A stretch of 35,751 bases of DNA. It comes from Bacteroidales bacterium (GTDB lineage: Bacteria; Bacteroidota; Bacteroidia; Bacteroidales; F082). The notes beneath the pieces are model-generated. The model did not search any database. It was not told where the DNA came from and was given only the letters and a program-made list of their open reading frames with translations. Location of the stretch: positions 1-35,751 of the forward strand of contig JACCQN010000035.1 of assembly GCA_015709215.1 (NCBI GenBank), written 5' to 3'. The position numbers and the translations under genes were made by a program. Below, in pieces: positions 25,014 to 33,108 of this stretch; the stretch's first letter is position 1; the number at the start of each line of letters is the position of its first letter.

Positions 25014-25652
25014 TTACGGAATATTAAAAATTGCCTTGATATAGGGCGAAATACCGGTAAAAAAGAACTCTACCGCAATAACCATCACAATAAGCCCCAT
25101 CAGTTTCATCATGATCTTGTTTCCGGTATCACCCAGAAATTTCATGATTGAATTACCGCTAAGCAAGATCACCAGAACGATCAGACAAACGAACAAAATC
25201 GAAAAGATTAAAATCACTTTCTCGCTAATACCCGTGCTTTGATCCATCAAAATAATGGCATTGGTAATCGATCCGGGACCAGCTATCATTGGTATTCCCA
25301 AAGGGGTAATAGATACATCGTTCACATATTTATTTACTTCTTCCGGTGTAATTTTAATGCGGCTCAGTCTGGCATTCAGCATGTCGTATCCCAGGATAAA
25401 AAACAATACCCCGCCAACTACTTTTAAACCTGCAACGGAAATTCCGAAGAAGCTAAACAACATCTCACCGCCAAAAGCAAAAGCAACCAGTGTGAAAAAG
25501 GCAGTGATCAACGATTTGATAGCTGTTAGCCTTCTTCCGCGTTTGTCGAGACTGCTGGTCATGCTCAAAAAAACCGGCATCACCCCAAGAGGATTCATGA
25601 GGGTGAGAAATGAAGTCATGTAAAGCAATAATAATGTGAGATGCTCACTCAT
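25014..25652 (-). CDS. MarC-family membrane protein
   Basis: 212 aa with six hydrophobic helices. MarC/UPF0056 features: FLTLMNPLGVMPVFLSMT near the start, ILGYDMLNARLSRIKITPEE in the middle loop, and TPLGIPMIAGPGSITNAIIL followed by the last helices. These inner-membrane proteins resemble small-molecule permeases, but their substrate is unsettled. It starts 3 nt after the ftcD stop and so belongs to the hutI-ftcD-marC transcript, which might suggest transport of a histidine breakdown product (speculative). Confidence 0.88.
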   Translation of the reverse strand: MSEHLTLLLLYMTSFLTLMNPLGVMPVFLSMTSSLDKRGRRLTAIKSLITAFFTLVAFAFGGEMLFSFFGISVAGLKVVGGVLFFILGYDMLNARLSRIKITPEEVNKYVNDVSITPLGIPMIAGPGSITNAIILMDQSTGISEKVILIFSILFVCLIVLVILLSGNSIMKFLGDTGNKIMMKLMGLIVMVIAVEFFFTGISPYIKAIFNIP

Positions 25653-25655
25653 TGT

Positions 25656-27353
25656 TTAGGCTTGTTTTTGAATCACTGCATCAACCTTTTCCAGGATACG
25701 TTTCTCAGCCGTTTCGGACTCTTGCAAAAGCTTTGCACCTTTCTGAACCATTTGATCAGCAAAAGCACGATCTTCGATGCCTGCAGCATTTATTTTCACA
25801 TTCAGAAAAGCGCCGTTCACAGCTGCTTTGGCACATATAGCACCAACACCTGCATCAGAAACTGAATTGGGATTACCCTGTTCGGCCATGGTTTCAATCA
25901 ACTCCATGGATTCGAGGCTGAGCGTCATCACTTTGAGAGGCACCTCTATGGCATATTTTGAGGCAGCTTCGATAGCTTCTTTTCTGGCATGCTTTTCATT
26001 ATCAGTTTTTTTTGGCAAGCCAAAAGCATCCATGATTTTGTTAAAGGCATTGGTATCTTCATCAACCATAAATAAAAGCTGATCCTTGATCTTTTGACCT
26101 TTCTCAGCCCAGTTGGAGAAAAACTTCCATTTATCGTCCCAGCCCCTTTTATGTGACGATAAATTGGCTACCATCGTTGCAAGTGATGCACCCAAAGCAC
26201 CAATATAGGCCGACACAGAACCACCACCCGGAGCAGGAGATTCAGAGGCAGTTTCGTGAGCAAAACCTGCAACAGTAACATCAACCAGCTTTTTATGATC
26301 GTTGCTAGCAGCAAGTTTGTATTCGATAATTTTTTCGTGCGGATCGAAAGGTTTCAACTCATCCAAACCCATTGATTTCACAGCAATTTTGATAAGCTCA
26401 GCCTCATCCACACCTAAAGAACGCTGTTGTTTTTCGAGGAAGTATTTTCCGGCATCGGTTAGGGCTTTTAAAGGAATTAAACCCACAAGTTCCGAACCTG
26501 TTACCCGTATTCCGCGTGCTTCTGCTTTGCGGCAAACCTCATCGAAGGCTATGTGGACAGGAGTGATTCCAATATTTGTAAGGTTCATCGAAATCTGCGC
26601 AACACCATATTCTTCAATAAACCATCCAATTGCTTTAACGGCTTTAAGGCTGCCCGGAATATATACTTGCTTGCCATTTTCGTCCTTCACAATCTTACCG
26701 GTTATGGGGTTTCCTTCCCGCTTTACACGACCACGTTCGCGCACATCAAAAGCGATAGCATTGGCACGACGTGTTGAGGTAGTATTCAGGTTAACATTGA
26801 AAGCTACAAGAAAATCGCGGGCGCCAACAGCTGTTGCTCCTGCTTTTTCGTTTAGCTTATCCGGTCCAAAATCAGGCTTCCATTCAGGTCGGGTAAATTT
26901 TTCAGCCAAACCTTCATATTCTCCTGCACGACAGTTTGCCAGATTTGCCCTTTCAGGCTTGTAGGCTGCATTTTCGTAGCAATAAACAGAAATATTTAAC
27001 TCATTGCCAATACGTTCAGCCAGTTTACGGGCATATTCAACCGTTTCTTCCATGCTGATATTTGCCACCGGAATTAAAGGACAAACATCGGTGGCTCCCA
27101 TTCGTGGATGCTCTCCCTTATGTTTGCGCATATCAATCACTTCAGCTGCCTTTTTTACAGCAAGAAAAGCTGCTTGTACTACCTGCTCGGGTTCGCCAAC
27201 AAGGGTTACAACCGTGCGATTTGTGGCTGCACCCGGATCAACATCCAACAGGCTAACACCTTCAACGCTCTCTATTTGGTCAGTGATTTGTTTGATGATG
27301 TGCATATCGCGTCCTTCACTAAAATTAGGAACGCATTCTATCAGTTGCTTCAT
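25656..27353 (-). CDS. ftcD: Glutamate formimidoyltransferase / formimidoyl-THF cyclodeaminase
   Basis: 565-aa bifunctional enzyme of histidine degradation. Residues 1-about 325 form the formimidoyltransferase (ECVPNFSEGRD at the N-terminus, then LLDVDPGAATNRTVVTL, HPRMGATDVCPLIPV, GPDKLNEKAGATAVGARDFLVAFN). Residues about 360-560 form the cyclodeaminase (ASESPAPGGGSVSAYIGALGA, then NSVSDAGVGAICAKAAVNGA). It moves the formimino group from formiminoglutamate to tetrahydrofolate, then releases ammonia to give methenyl-THF. The fused layout matches the animal enzyme; many bacteria keep the halves separate. hutI lies 20 nt upstream and makes the preceding intermediate. Confidence 0.95.
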   Translation of the reverse strand: MKQLIECVPNFSEGRDMHIIKQITDQIESVEGVSLLDVDPGAATNRTVVTLVGEPEQVVQAAFLAVKKAAEVIDMRKHKGEHPRMGATDVCPLIPVANISMEETVEYARKLAERIGNELNISVYCYENAAYKPERANLANCRAGEYEGLAEKFTRPEWKPDFGPDKLNEKAGATAVGARDFLVAFNVNLNTTSTRRANAIAFDVRERGRVKREGNPITGKIVKDENGKQVYIPGSLKAVKAIGWFIEEYGVAQISMNLTNIGITPVHIAFDEVCRKAEARGIRVTGSELVGLIPLKALTDAGKYFLEKQQRSLGVDEAELIKIAVKSMGLDELKPFDPHEKIIEYKLAASNDHKKLVDVTVAGFAHETASESPAPGGGSVSAYIGALGASLATMVANLSSHKRGWDDKWKFFSNWAEKGQKIKDQLLFMVDEDTNAFNKIMDAFGLPKKTDNEKHARKEAIEAASKYAIEVPLKVMTLSLESMELIETMAEQGNPNSVSDAGVGAICAKAAVNGAFLNVKINAAGIEDRAFADQMVQKGAKLLQESETAEKRILEKVDAVIQKQA

Positions 27354-27373
27354 GAGATCATATTTTTTATTAA

Positions 27374-28627
27374 CTAAAATTTTCCTTTTATCATCGTTTT
27401 TTCAGCTTTATTCACACCATAATAATAAGGCATGTAAGCCAGGTTTTCCATTGGAGTGGTGATGATCAAGTTGGCCTGTTTTCCAATACTAATGCTTCCT
27501 GTTTCTTCACTCAGATCCATCGCATAAGCTCCGTTGATTGTACAAGCATTCAAGCCTTCTTCAGGAGTTAACCGATATAAAATACCCGCCATACTCATAA
27601 TCAGTTGCATATTTCCTGAAGGTGATGAGCCGGGATTAAAATCAGAAGCCAAAGCAACCGGCAAGCCAGCATCAATCATTTTACGTGCAGGTGCATAAGG
27701 CATATTCAAGAAAAATGCCGCGCCGGGCAAGATGGTTGGCATGGTATCGGAATTAAGTAGGGTGGCTATTTCCTCGTCTCCGGTATATTCCAGGTGATCT
27801 ACTGAGAGTGCGTTGTATTTTACACCCACCTGAATTCCTCCTGAATAATCGAGTTCGTTGGCGTGAATCTTTGCTCTCAGGCCATATTTCATTCCTGCAT
27901 TGAGGATACGTTCTGTATCTTCGACCGTAAAAAATCCTTTATCACAAAACACATCCACATAATCTGCCAAATCTTCCGCAGCAACCATCGGAATCATTTC
28001 ATTAATAACAACATCCACATATTCTGCTTGCCGGCCGCGATATTCCAAAGGCACAGCATGTGCGCCAAGAAAATTAGCTTTTATGGTAAGCTCGCTCTTC
28101 TCTTTTAACCGACGGATTACCCGTAGCATTTTCAGCTCTGATTCAGTGGTTAATCCATAACCGCTTTTAATTTCAACCGCAGCGGTACCCATTGCACGGA
28201 TTTCATTCAACCGTGGCAAAGCCTCTTCAAAAAGCTGATCTTCTGATATTTCCTGCATCTTTCGAGCAGAATTCAAAATCCCTCCTCCCCTTTTGGCAAT
28301 CTCCTCATAGCTAAGTCCGTTTATTTTATCCACATATTCCAGTTCACGCGAAGCGGGGTAAACCAAATGGGTATGGCTATCGCAAAATGCAGGAATTACC
28401 AGACGATTGCTTGCATCTATTTGACATTTTTGAGGCACTTGATTGCGAATTACGGAAAATCGCTCGTCTTCCATGCGGCCAAAATCGGCAATTTTGTCAT
28501 CTTTGGTCAAAAGCCAGGCATTGTTAATACTATTCACTTTGGCCATTTCGAGGCCCCGAAGCAAAATTTTGTTATCTACGTCAATACCAAGGAGTTCTTT
28601 AATGGAATGGATTAAATATTGGGTCAT
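27374..28627 (-). CDS. hutI: Imidazolonepropionase
   Basis: 417 aa from the ATG at 28627 (MTQYLIHSIKELLGID). An upstream ATG at 28681 adds 18 poorly conserved residues. This amidohydrolase-superfamily enzyme opens imidazolone propionate to N-formimidoyl-glutamate. Metal-binding marks are the CDSHTHLVYPASRE strand, then KSGYGLTTESELKML, FLGAHAVPLEYRG, KIHANELDYSGG, SVDHLEYTGD and ALASDFNPGSSPSGNM, all in HutI order. hutH and hutU are not in this window. ftcD follows 20 nt later. The zinc-ribbon gene lies 107 nt upstream on the same strand. Confidence 0.95.
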   Translation of the reverse strand: MTQYLIHSIKELLGIDVDNKILLRGLEMAKVNSINNAWLLTKDDKIADFGRMEDERFSVIRNQVPQKCQIDASNRLVIPAFCDSHTHLVYPASRELEYVDKINGLSYEEIAKRGGGILNSARKMQEISEDQLFEEALPRLNEIRAMGTAAVEIKSGYGLTTESELKMLRVIRRLKEKSELTIKANFLGAHAVPLEYRGRQAEYVDVVINEMIPMVAAEDLADYVDVFCDKGFFTVEDTERILNAGMKYGLRAKIHANELDYSGGIQVGVKYNALSVDHLEYTGDEEIATLLNSDTMPTILPGAAFFLNMPYAPARKMIDAGLPVALASDFNPGSSPSGNMQLIMSMAGILYRLTPEEGLNACTINGAYAMDLSEETGSISIGKQANLIITTPMENLAYMPYYYGVNKAEKTMIKGKF

Positions 28628-28734
28628 TTCTATAGGTTTCGGTAAAAGAACAAAAGTAGTGCTTTCCCCTGAAATGGCCAAAGCAAAACAACTTCAATCA
28701 TTTGCACGAGGTGGGAAGAAAATCGGAAGGAGAG

Positions 28735-29154
28735 TTATCTGGTTGCAAGAATCAAATGTTTGAGAAGACTGGCTTTATGTTCATCAGACAGGCATTCCAT
28801 TATCCTTGTCTTGAATTTCCAGCAGGTCATTTGTCGTTTCTCAAAAATACGGCTTATTTCATAGGAGGAAATATCGGGTTGTTTACAAACCGTTTCTGCC
28901 AGTTTAACCGCTTCTGTTAATGGAATTCTACAACGATGAAAAACCGTATGAGCCGTAGCCGATTCTTCTGTTTTGCATCTCGTACAGCGACGGGAGTAAG
29001 GCTTTTTGCCAACACAAAAGTGCTCATGACCACATTTGCGACACACAAAGCCATTAGCCCACTTATATTCGGCCAACAGCTGTAAAATAGCCAACTCAGG
29101 ATCTTCTTCCGTAACTTTACAATCTGAATTTATAGACGTATTAACACTTGTCAT
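28735..29154 (-). CDS. Transposase-derived zinc-ribbon protein
   Basis: 139 aa. A zinc ribbon with Cys38-x2-Cys41 and Cys57-x2-Cys60 (FVCRKCGHEHF ... SRRCTRCKTEES) is followed by ATAHTVFHRCRIPLTEAV and a helical part (DISSYEISRIFEKRQMTCWKFKTRIM) that looks like a helix-turn-helix. This matches the N-terminal DNA-binding part of IS1595-type transposases (zinc-ribbon plus HTH), but the DDE catalytic domain is absent and the frame is intact. It is therefore probably a domesticated DNA-binding protein. It lies 107 nt upstream of hutI on the same strand and is divergent from the thioredoxin lipoprotein gene. Its promoter box (TAACTTTG, 29247-29254) touches a shared 28-bp element. A role as regulator is inferred. 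Confidence 0.75.
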   Translation of the reverse strand: MTSVNTSINSDCKVTEEDPELAILQLLAEYKWANGFVCRKCGHEHFCVGKKPYSRRCTRCKTEESATAHTVFHRCRIPLTEAVKLAETVCKQPDISSYEISRIFEKRQMTCWKFKTRIMECLSDEHKASLLKHLILATR

Positions 29155-29246
29155 GATAACATTTTTGACGCTTAAACGTTTGTATTGTCGTTATTCTGTT
29201 TTTGAAAAATTAGCTTAAAAAAAGAAATTTGGAATATTTTTTGCTG

Positions 29247-29254
29247 CAAAGTTA
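29247..29254 (-). promoter_or_regulatory. Promoter -7 box of the zinc-ribbon gene
   Basis: The minus strand reads TAACTTTG (TAnnTTTG). It lies 7 nt from the 28-bp element at 29262-29289, which occupies the place of the -33 box. Leader of roughly 87 nt. Confidence 0.55.
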
Positions 29255-29261
29255 AAAATTT

Positions 29262-29289
29262 TAGTGATATTTAAGCGATTTAAAATAAA
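29262..29289 (+). repeat. 28-bp element, copy 1 (between divergent promoters)
   Basis: A 28-bp sequence starting TAGTGATATTTAAGCG and ending in TTAAAATAAA occurs here and, as its exact reverse complement, at 33939-33966. The element contains an interrupted palindrome TTTAA-N5-TTAAA. It sits centrally between the two -7 boxes, with 7 nt to TAACTTTG on the left and 7 nt to TACTTTTG on the right, replacing the -33 elements of both promoters. This looks like a shared operator or activator site. Confidence 0.8.
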
Positions 29290-29296
29290 AAATTAT

Positions 29297-29304
29297 TACT
29301 TTTG
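29297..29304 (+). promoter_or_regulatory. Promoter -7 box of the thioredoxin pair
   Basis: TACTTTTG (TAnnTTTG), 35 nt before the start codon of the thioredoxin lipoprotein. It is 7 nt downstream of the 28-bp element and has no TTG -33 box. Confidence 0.6.
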
Positions 29305-29338
29305 CCGCAGATTTTAACGATTAACACCACATACAACT

Positions 29339-29821
29339 ATGATCAGAAAATCACTTTTACTATTTGCTTCCTTTATTGTGTTTATGACTGCATGCAGCAG
29401 CACAACAGGAAAGCAGACAAATAATGATACCGCACCCAAAGTTGAGGAAGAAGTTTCAGGTAAACCAATCCATCTAACCTATGAAACCTTTCTTGAAAAA
29501 GTATGGAACTTTGAAGAAAACCCTCAAAACTGGGTTTATGAAGGCGAATTACCTGCTGTGATCGACTTTTATGCCGATTGGTGCGCACCTTGTCGCAAAG
29601 TAGCTCCCATCATGGATAAACTGGCCAAAGAATATGATGGAAAATTACACATATATAAAATTGATGTAGATGACGAGCAAAAATTAGCTGCCGTATTTAG
29701 GGTTCAAAGTATTCCTTCGGTGCTTTTTACGCCGGTAACCGGACAACCGATGATGCAGGCCGGAGCACTTACGGAGGAAATGTATCGTCAGATTATTGAC
29801 GAAGAACTTGTAAATAAATAA
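29339..29821 (+). CDS. Thioredoxin-domain lipoprotein
   Basis: 160 aa. The N-terminus is a lipoprotein signal (MIRKSLLLFASFIVFMTAC) with the lipidated cysteine at residue 19, then a Ser/Thr/Asn-rich linker. The thioredoxin fold runs from about residue 45 with the active site FYADWCAPCRKVAP (Cys82, Cys85) and the cis-Pro segment SIPSVLF. It would act as a disulfide reductase or exchanger on the periplasmic face. The next gene, 29 nt downstream, encodes a close cytoplasmic paralogue sharing the ETFLEKV and FDYE-like leader and the GELP segment, so they arose by tandem duplication. Controlled by a promoter overlapping the 28-bp element. Confidence 0.9.
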   Translation: MIRKSLLLFASFIVFMTACSSTTGKQTNNDTAPKVEEEVSGKPIHLTYETFLEKVWNFEENPQNWVYEGELPAVIDFYADWCAPCRKVAPIMDKLAKEYDGKLHIYKIDVDDEQKLAAVFRVQSIPSVLFTPVTGQPMMQAGALTEEMYRQIIDEELVNK

Positions 29822-29850
29822 TTTAAACACAATCTTTCAAAACATAAAAA

Positions 29851-30204
29851 ATGGAACATTTAACAAAAGAAACCTTTCTCGAAAAAGTCTTTAACTATGA
29901 ACAAAATAAAGAATGGAAATTTGAAGGCGAGCTGCCTTGTTTGATAGATTTCTATGCCGACTGGTGCCAGCCTTGTAAAATGGTTGCTCCAATTCTGGAA
30001 GAACTTTCCAAAGAATATGATGGAAAAATCAATATCTATAAAATTGATACTGAAGCAGAAACCGAACTTGCGGGTGCTTTCGGAATCCGGAGTATTCCTT
30101 CGCTGCTTTTCTGCCCTAAAGACGGACAACCACAAATGGCTATGGGAGCTCTTCCAAAAGACACCATGAAAAAGGCCATCGACGACGTATTGCTAAAGAA
30201 CTAA
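29851..30204 (+). CDS. trxA: Thioredoxin
   Basis: 117 aa, cytoplasmic (no signal peptide). Active site FYADWCQPCKMVAP with Cys39 and Cys42; the usual Gly is Gln (WCQPC). The cis-Pro stretch is RSIPSLLF. It is a paralogue of the preceding lipoprotein: ETFLEKVFNYE at residues 7-17 and FEGELP match it closely. It is probably co-transcribed with that gene, and a strong terminator follows at 30225-30256. Confidence 0.92.
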   Translation: MEHLTKETFLEKVFNYEQNKEWKFEGELPCLIDFYADWCQPCKMVAPILEELSKEYDGKINIYKIDTEAETELAGAFGIRSIPSLLFCPKDGQPQMAMGALPKDTMKKAIDDVLLKN

Positions 30205-30224
30205 ACAACAAAATATGGCATTTA

Positions 30225-30256
30225 AAACCGCTGAAAATGATTTCGGCGGTTTTTTT
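30225..30256 (+). terminator. Intrinsic terminator after the thioredoxin pair
   Basis: Stem AAACCGCTGAAA (30225-30236) with TTTCGGCGGTTT (30241-30252), including one G-T pair, a 4-nt loop and a T-run to 30256. It ends the two-gene thioredoxin transcript. Confidence 0.85.
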
Positions 30257-30278
30257 ATGTTCACTAATGCAGGATTTG

Positions 30279-30286
30279 TAGCTTTG
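30279..30286 (+). promoter_or_regulatory. Promoter -7 box of the WbqC gene
   Basis: TAGCTTTG fits TAnnTTTG. It ends 8 nt before the ATG at 30294, so the mRNA would be nearly leaderless. No clear -33 element. Confidence 0.45.
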
Positions 30287-30293
30287 CAAACCT

Positions 30294-30932
30294 ATGAAAG
30301 GATTGTTTTCAACGGCTTACTTTCCCCCTGTTAGCTATTTTAGCGCAGTAACAAAATGTACCGAAATTGCGCTTGAGGCTGAAGAAACTTACATCAAACA
30401 AACCTATCGAAACAGGTGTATAATATTGAGCGCAAATGGTTTGCAAAACCTTATCGTGCCTATCAAAAGACCTGAAGGAAATCATTCTAAAACCAAAATA
30501 ATTTATCCCGATTACAGCACCAACTGGCCTGTTCAGCACCTACGCAGCCTGCATGCGGCCTACAAAGCATCGCCCTATTACGACTATTACATTCCCTATT
30601 TCGAGCAAATTTTATTAAAAAAATGGGATACGCTCCTTGCTCTCAATCAAGCAGTGATTAATGAAATAATGAGGTTGTTAAAGATTTCTATTCCACTTTC
30701 TATCACTACTGCATTTGAAAAAAAACCAGAGCAGTTCGTTGATTTCAGGGCATTTTATAATCCTAAAAAACCTCTCCCCTTCAAATTATTTAGCAGTTAT
30801 TATCAGGTATTTGGAGAAAAATTTCCATTTCAACCCGATCTTAGTATCATAGACCTATTATTCAACGAAGGCCCGCAAAGCCTTATCTACCTTCAAAATC
30901 TCAAACTGCCTAATCCGGATAAGCAATCCTGA
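30294..30932 (+). CDS. WbqC-family protein
   Basis: 212 aa. WbqC-family marks: FSTAYFPPVSYFSAV at the start, a TYIKQTYRNRCIILSANG stretch, LIVPIKRPEGNHSKT and the HLRSLHAAYKASPYYDYYIPYFE block, which is the most conserved part of the family. The C-terminus has YYQVFGEKFPFQPDLSIIDLLFNEG. WbqC-like proteins occur in polysaccharide and other biosynthetic clusters, and their reaction is poorly defined. Cytoplasmic. Its end overlaps the convergent HD-domain gene by 23 nt. Confidence 0.88.
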   Translation: MKGLFSTAYFPPVSYFSAVTKCTEIALEAEETYIKQTYRNRCIILSANGLQNLIVPIKRPEGNHSKTKIIYPDYSTNWPVQHLRSLHAAYKASPYYDYYIPYFEQILLKKWDTLLALNQAVINEIMRLLKISIPLSITTAFEKKPEQFVDFRAFYNPKKPLPFKLFSSYYQVFGEKFPFQPDLSIIDLLFNEGPQSLIYLQNLKLPNPDKQS

Positions 30933-32979
30933 CGTGATAAATATTCATCAGTTTTTTCTTCAACACTTTTTTAACGGTATTGATTTCCTTTAAAGTGATG
31001 TTTGCATTAACAAACTGATTGGTTTCCATCTGTTTATTGATGATATTCTCAATCAAATCGTTGATTTTTTGTTCGGTGGGATTTTTTATACTTCTTGAAG
31101 CAGCCTCAACAGAATCGGCCATCATCACAACGGCAGTTTCTTTGGAAAACGGAATTGGACCATGGTAGCTAAAATCGCGTTCATCCAGGGTTAAGCCGGG
31201 ATTTTGCCGTTGCTCCATAAAATAAAAATATTCTACCCTGCGGTTTCCATGATGGGTACGGATGAAATCAATAATTTGTTCAGGAAGCTTTGCTTTTCTG
31301 GCCTTTTCTATTCCTATCCGAACATGATCAATAATAATATGTGCACTTTCGGCAAACGATATATCATCGTGAGGATTATAGCCTCCCATTTGATTTTCAA
31401 TAAAATAAACCGGATTATCCATCTTTCCGATATCGTGATACAAAGCACCGGTGCGGGCAAGCAATGTATCGCCTCCAATTTCGTATAGCGCCTCTTCCGA
31501 AAGATTAGCTACCTGCATGGAATGTTGAAATGTACCCGGAGCTTTTTGTGCCAGTTGACGAAGTATTGGCGTGTTTGTATTGCTTAGTTCAAGCAGGGTA
31601 AGGTCGGTAATAATGCCAAATATCCGTTCCAGCATATAAATCAATGGCAAAGCCAGCATCGTAAATAAAGCGCTAAGCGTAAAAGCTCCGATTTGCTGCC
31701 AGTCAACAGCTGAAAGATTGCCTTCCTGAATTAGCGTAAAACCGGTATAAACAAACAAATACCCTACCAAGATCATCACCGAAGTCCTGAAGTAATATAT
31801 TCGTTTGTTGTGATTTACAAGCCCAAATATAACAACAAATCCAATAATCAGCTGCAACAGTAAGAACATAAAAGGATTAGGGACTACCAAACCCAATAGG
31901 ATAATCGTTAAAAGATGCACCATCATGGTGATGCGCGTATCAAAAAATGTAATCAGAATAATAGGTAACAACCCGAATGGCATGAGGTAAATCAATGCAG
32001 GCTGCTTGTCGAGAATAAAAAAAGACGGCATTAAAATCAGCAACATCAGCAACAGGATCATATTGATTTTCTTGAGCTGATCAAAAACATCCGGACGAAT
32101 GATTTTCAAAAAGAAAAACAAAGCCATCATCACAGCCAGAACCAGAATAATCTGCCCCATAAGCAGTGCATTTTGTTCCGAACGTGTTCCTATTCGCAGC
32201 TCATACGCCTTTTGTAAAGAACTTAAAACATTGTAATTTTCATCATTAACAAGCTCCCCCTCCGAAATGATCAACTCATCTTTTTGAATTATTCCACGTG
32301 TTAATGAAATAGCATCAAGAACAGATTTGCGCTCTTTTTGGGTCATTTCCTCATCGTAAAAAACATTCTGCACAAAGGCTTTACCTAACTTTTCAGAAAA
32401 ATTTTGCTCCAAATATTTCCCATGCTTCGATAAGTAAACCAGCGCACTATCATAAGCCGACTTCAACGTATAAAATTCATGTAGTTCGCCAACATTCACT
32501 ACTTTATCGCTTACAATATTTAATTTATCCTGCGCATTTAAATTCTCAAGCACCGGATGATAGGCCAGGATACCTTTTTGCTGGATCGAATCAAAAATTT
32601 GAAGCAACAACTCCTTATCACTTGCCTTTAACGAATCTTGTGTTTCAACAGCACTAAAAAGATAATCAAGTTGTTCCAACAAATCCATTCGCGCTGCCTC
32701 TGTTACATCCTTTTTCCTGACAAAATAAGGGTAAACCGATTTAAGCAACTCCTCTTGCTCCTGTTTTAAAAGCTTTTCCGGCTTATAAATTGCAAAATCA
32801 AAGGGGGCAAACAGGCTTTCTTTTTGCCAGGGTTTTCCCTTTTGAAAGTCGAATTGAAACTTCCCATCGCGCGGTATTTGCCATACTATCAAAACTACGG
32901 CAATCATAAAAATCAAAATTTTCATGATTTCGTAATAGTTATGACGCAAAAAACTGATCCATCGTTTGATCATAATCAA
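30910..32979 (-). CDS. 7TM-HD phosphohydrolase (PgpH-like, cyclic-di-AMP phosphodiesterase candidate)
   Basis: 689 aa. One N-terminal membrane helix (residues 21-34), an extracytoplasmic 7TMR-HDED domain (about 55-265), about seven transmembrane helices (270-455), and a cytoplasmic HD domain. HD metal residues are His486 (FQHSMQVANL), His515-Asp516 (ALYHDIGKMDNP), His551 (IIIDHVRIG) and His576-His577 (RTHHGNRRVEYFYF). PgpH proteins with this layout hydrolyse cyclic-di-AMP. Lengths of the domains match PgpH of Gram-positives and Bacteroidota. The start may be 32979 or the third codon. A TAATTTTG box lies just upstream. Confidence 0.92.
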   Translation of the reverse strand: MIMIKRWISFLRHNYYEIMKILIFMIAVVLIVWQIPRDGKFQFDFQKGKPWQKESLFAPFDFAIYKPEKLLKQEQEELLKSVYPYFVRKKDVTEAARMDLLEQLDYLFSAVETQDSLKASDKELLLQIFDSIQQKGILAYHPVLENLNAQDKLNIVSDKVVNVGELHEFYTLKSAYDSALVYLSKHGKYLEQNFSEKLGKAFVQNVFYDEEMTQKERKSVLDAISLTRGIIQKDELIISEGELVNDENYNVLSSLQKAYELRIGTRSEQNALLMGQIILVLAVMMALFFFLKIIRPDVFDQLKKINMILLLMLLILMPSFFILDKQPALIYLMPFGLLPIILITFFDTRITMMVHLLTIILLGLVVPNPFMFLLLQLIIGFVVIFGLVNHNKRIYYFRTSVMILVGYLFVYTGFTLIQEGNLSAVDWQQIGAFTLSALFTMLALPLIYMLERIFGIITDLTLLELSNTNTPILRQLAQKAPGTFQHSMQVANLSEEALYEIGGDTLLARTGALYHDIGKMDNPVYFIENQMGGYNPHDDISFAESAHIIIDHVRIGIEKARKAKLPEQIIDFIRTHHGNRRVEYFYFMEQRQNPGLTLDERDFSYHGPIPFSKETAVVMMADSVEAASRSIKNPTEQKINDLIENIINKQMETNQFVNANITLKEINTVKKVLKKKLMNIYHVRIAYPD

Positions 32980-32997
32980 TGCCTTAAATTATGCGAT

Positions 32998-33005
32998 CAA
33001 AATTA
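32998..33005 (-). promoter_or_regulatory. Promoter -7 box of the 7TM-HD gene
   Basis: The minus strand reads TAATTTTG, 19 nt before the start codon. A TTA occurs at the -33 distance instead of TTG. Confidence 0.45.
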
Positions 33006-33108
33006 TCGAATATTACTGCGAAAGTAAAACATTTTATCTAGCTTAGCAGCACCAATAACCTGCTTAACATTATGATTCTTCTCAATATGACACAATAGAA
33101 AGAAAAAT

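Noticed and set aside
26302-26964. 220-codon plus-strand frame opposite ftcD
   Set aside because: Antisense shadow with low-complexity Ser/Arg-rich composition; the opposite strand encodes a full, motif-complete enzyme.
28735-29154. Intact insertion sequence
   Set aside because: Only the zinc-ribbon and HTH part is present with no DDE domain and no terminal repeats around it.
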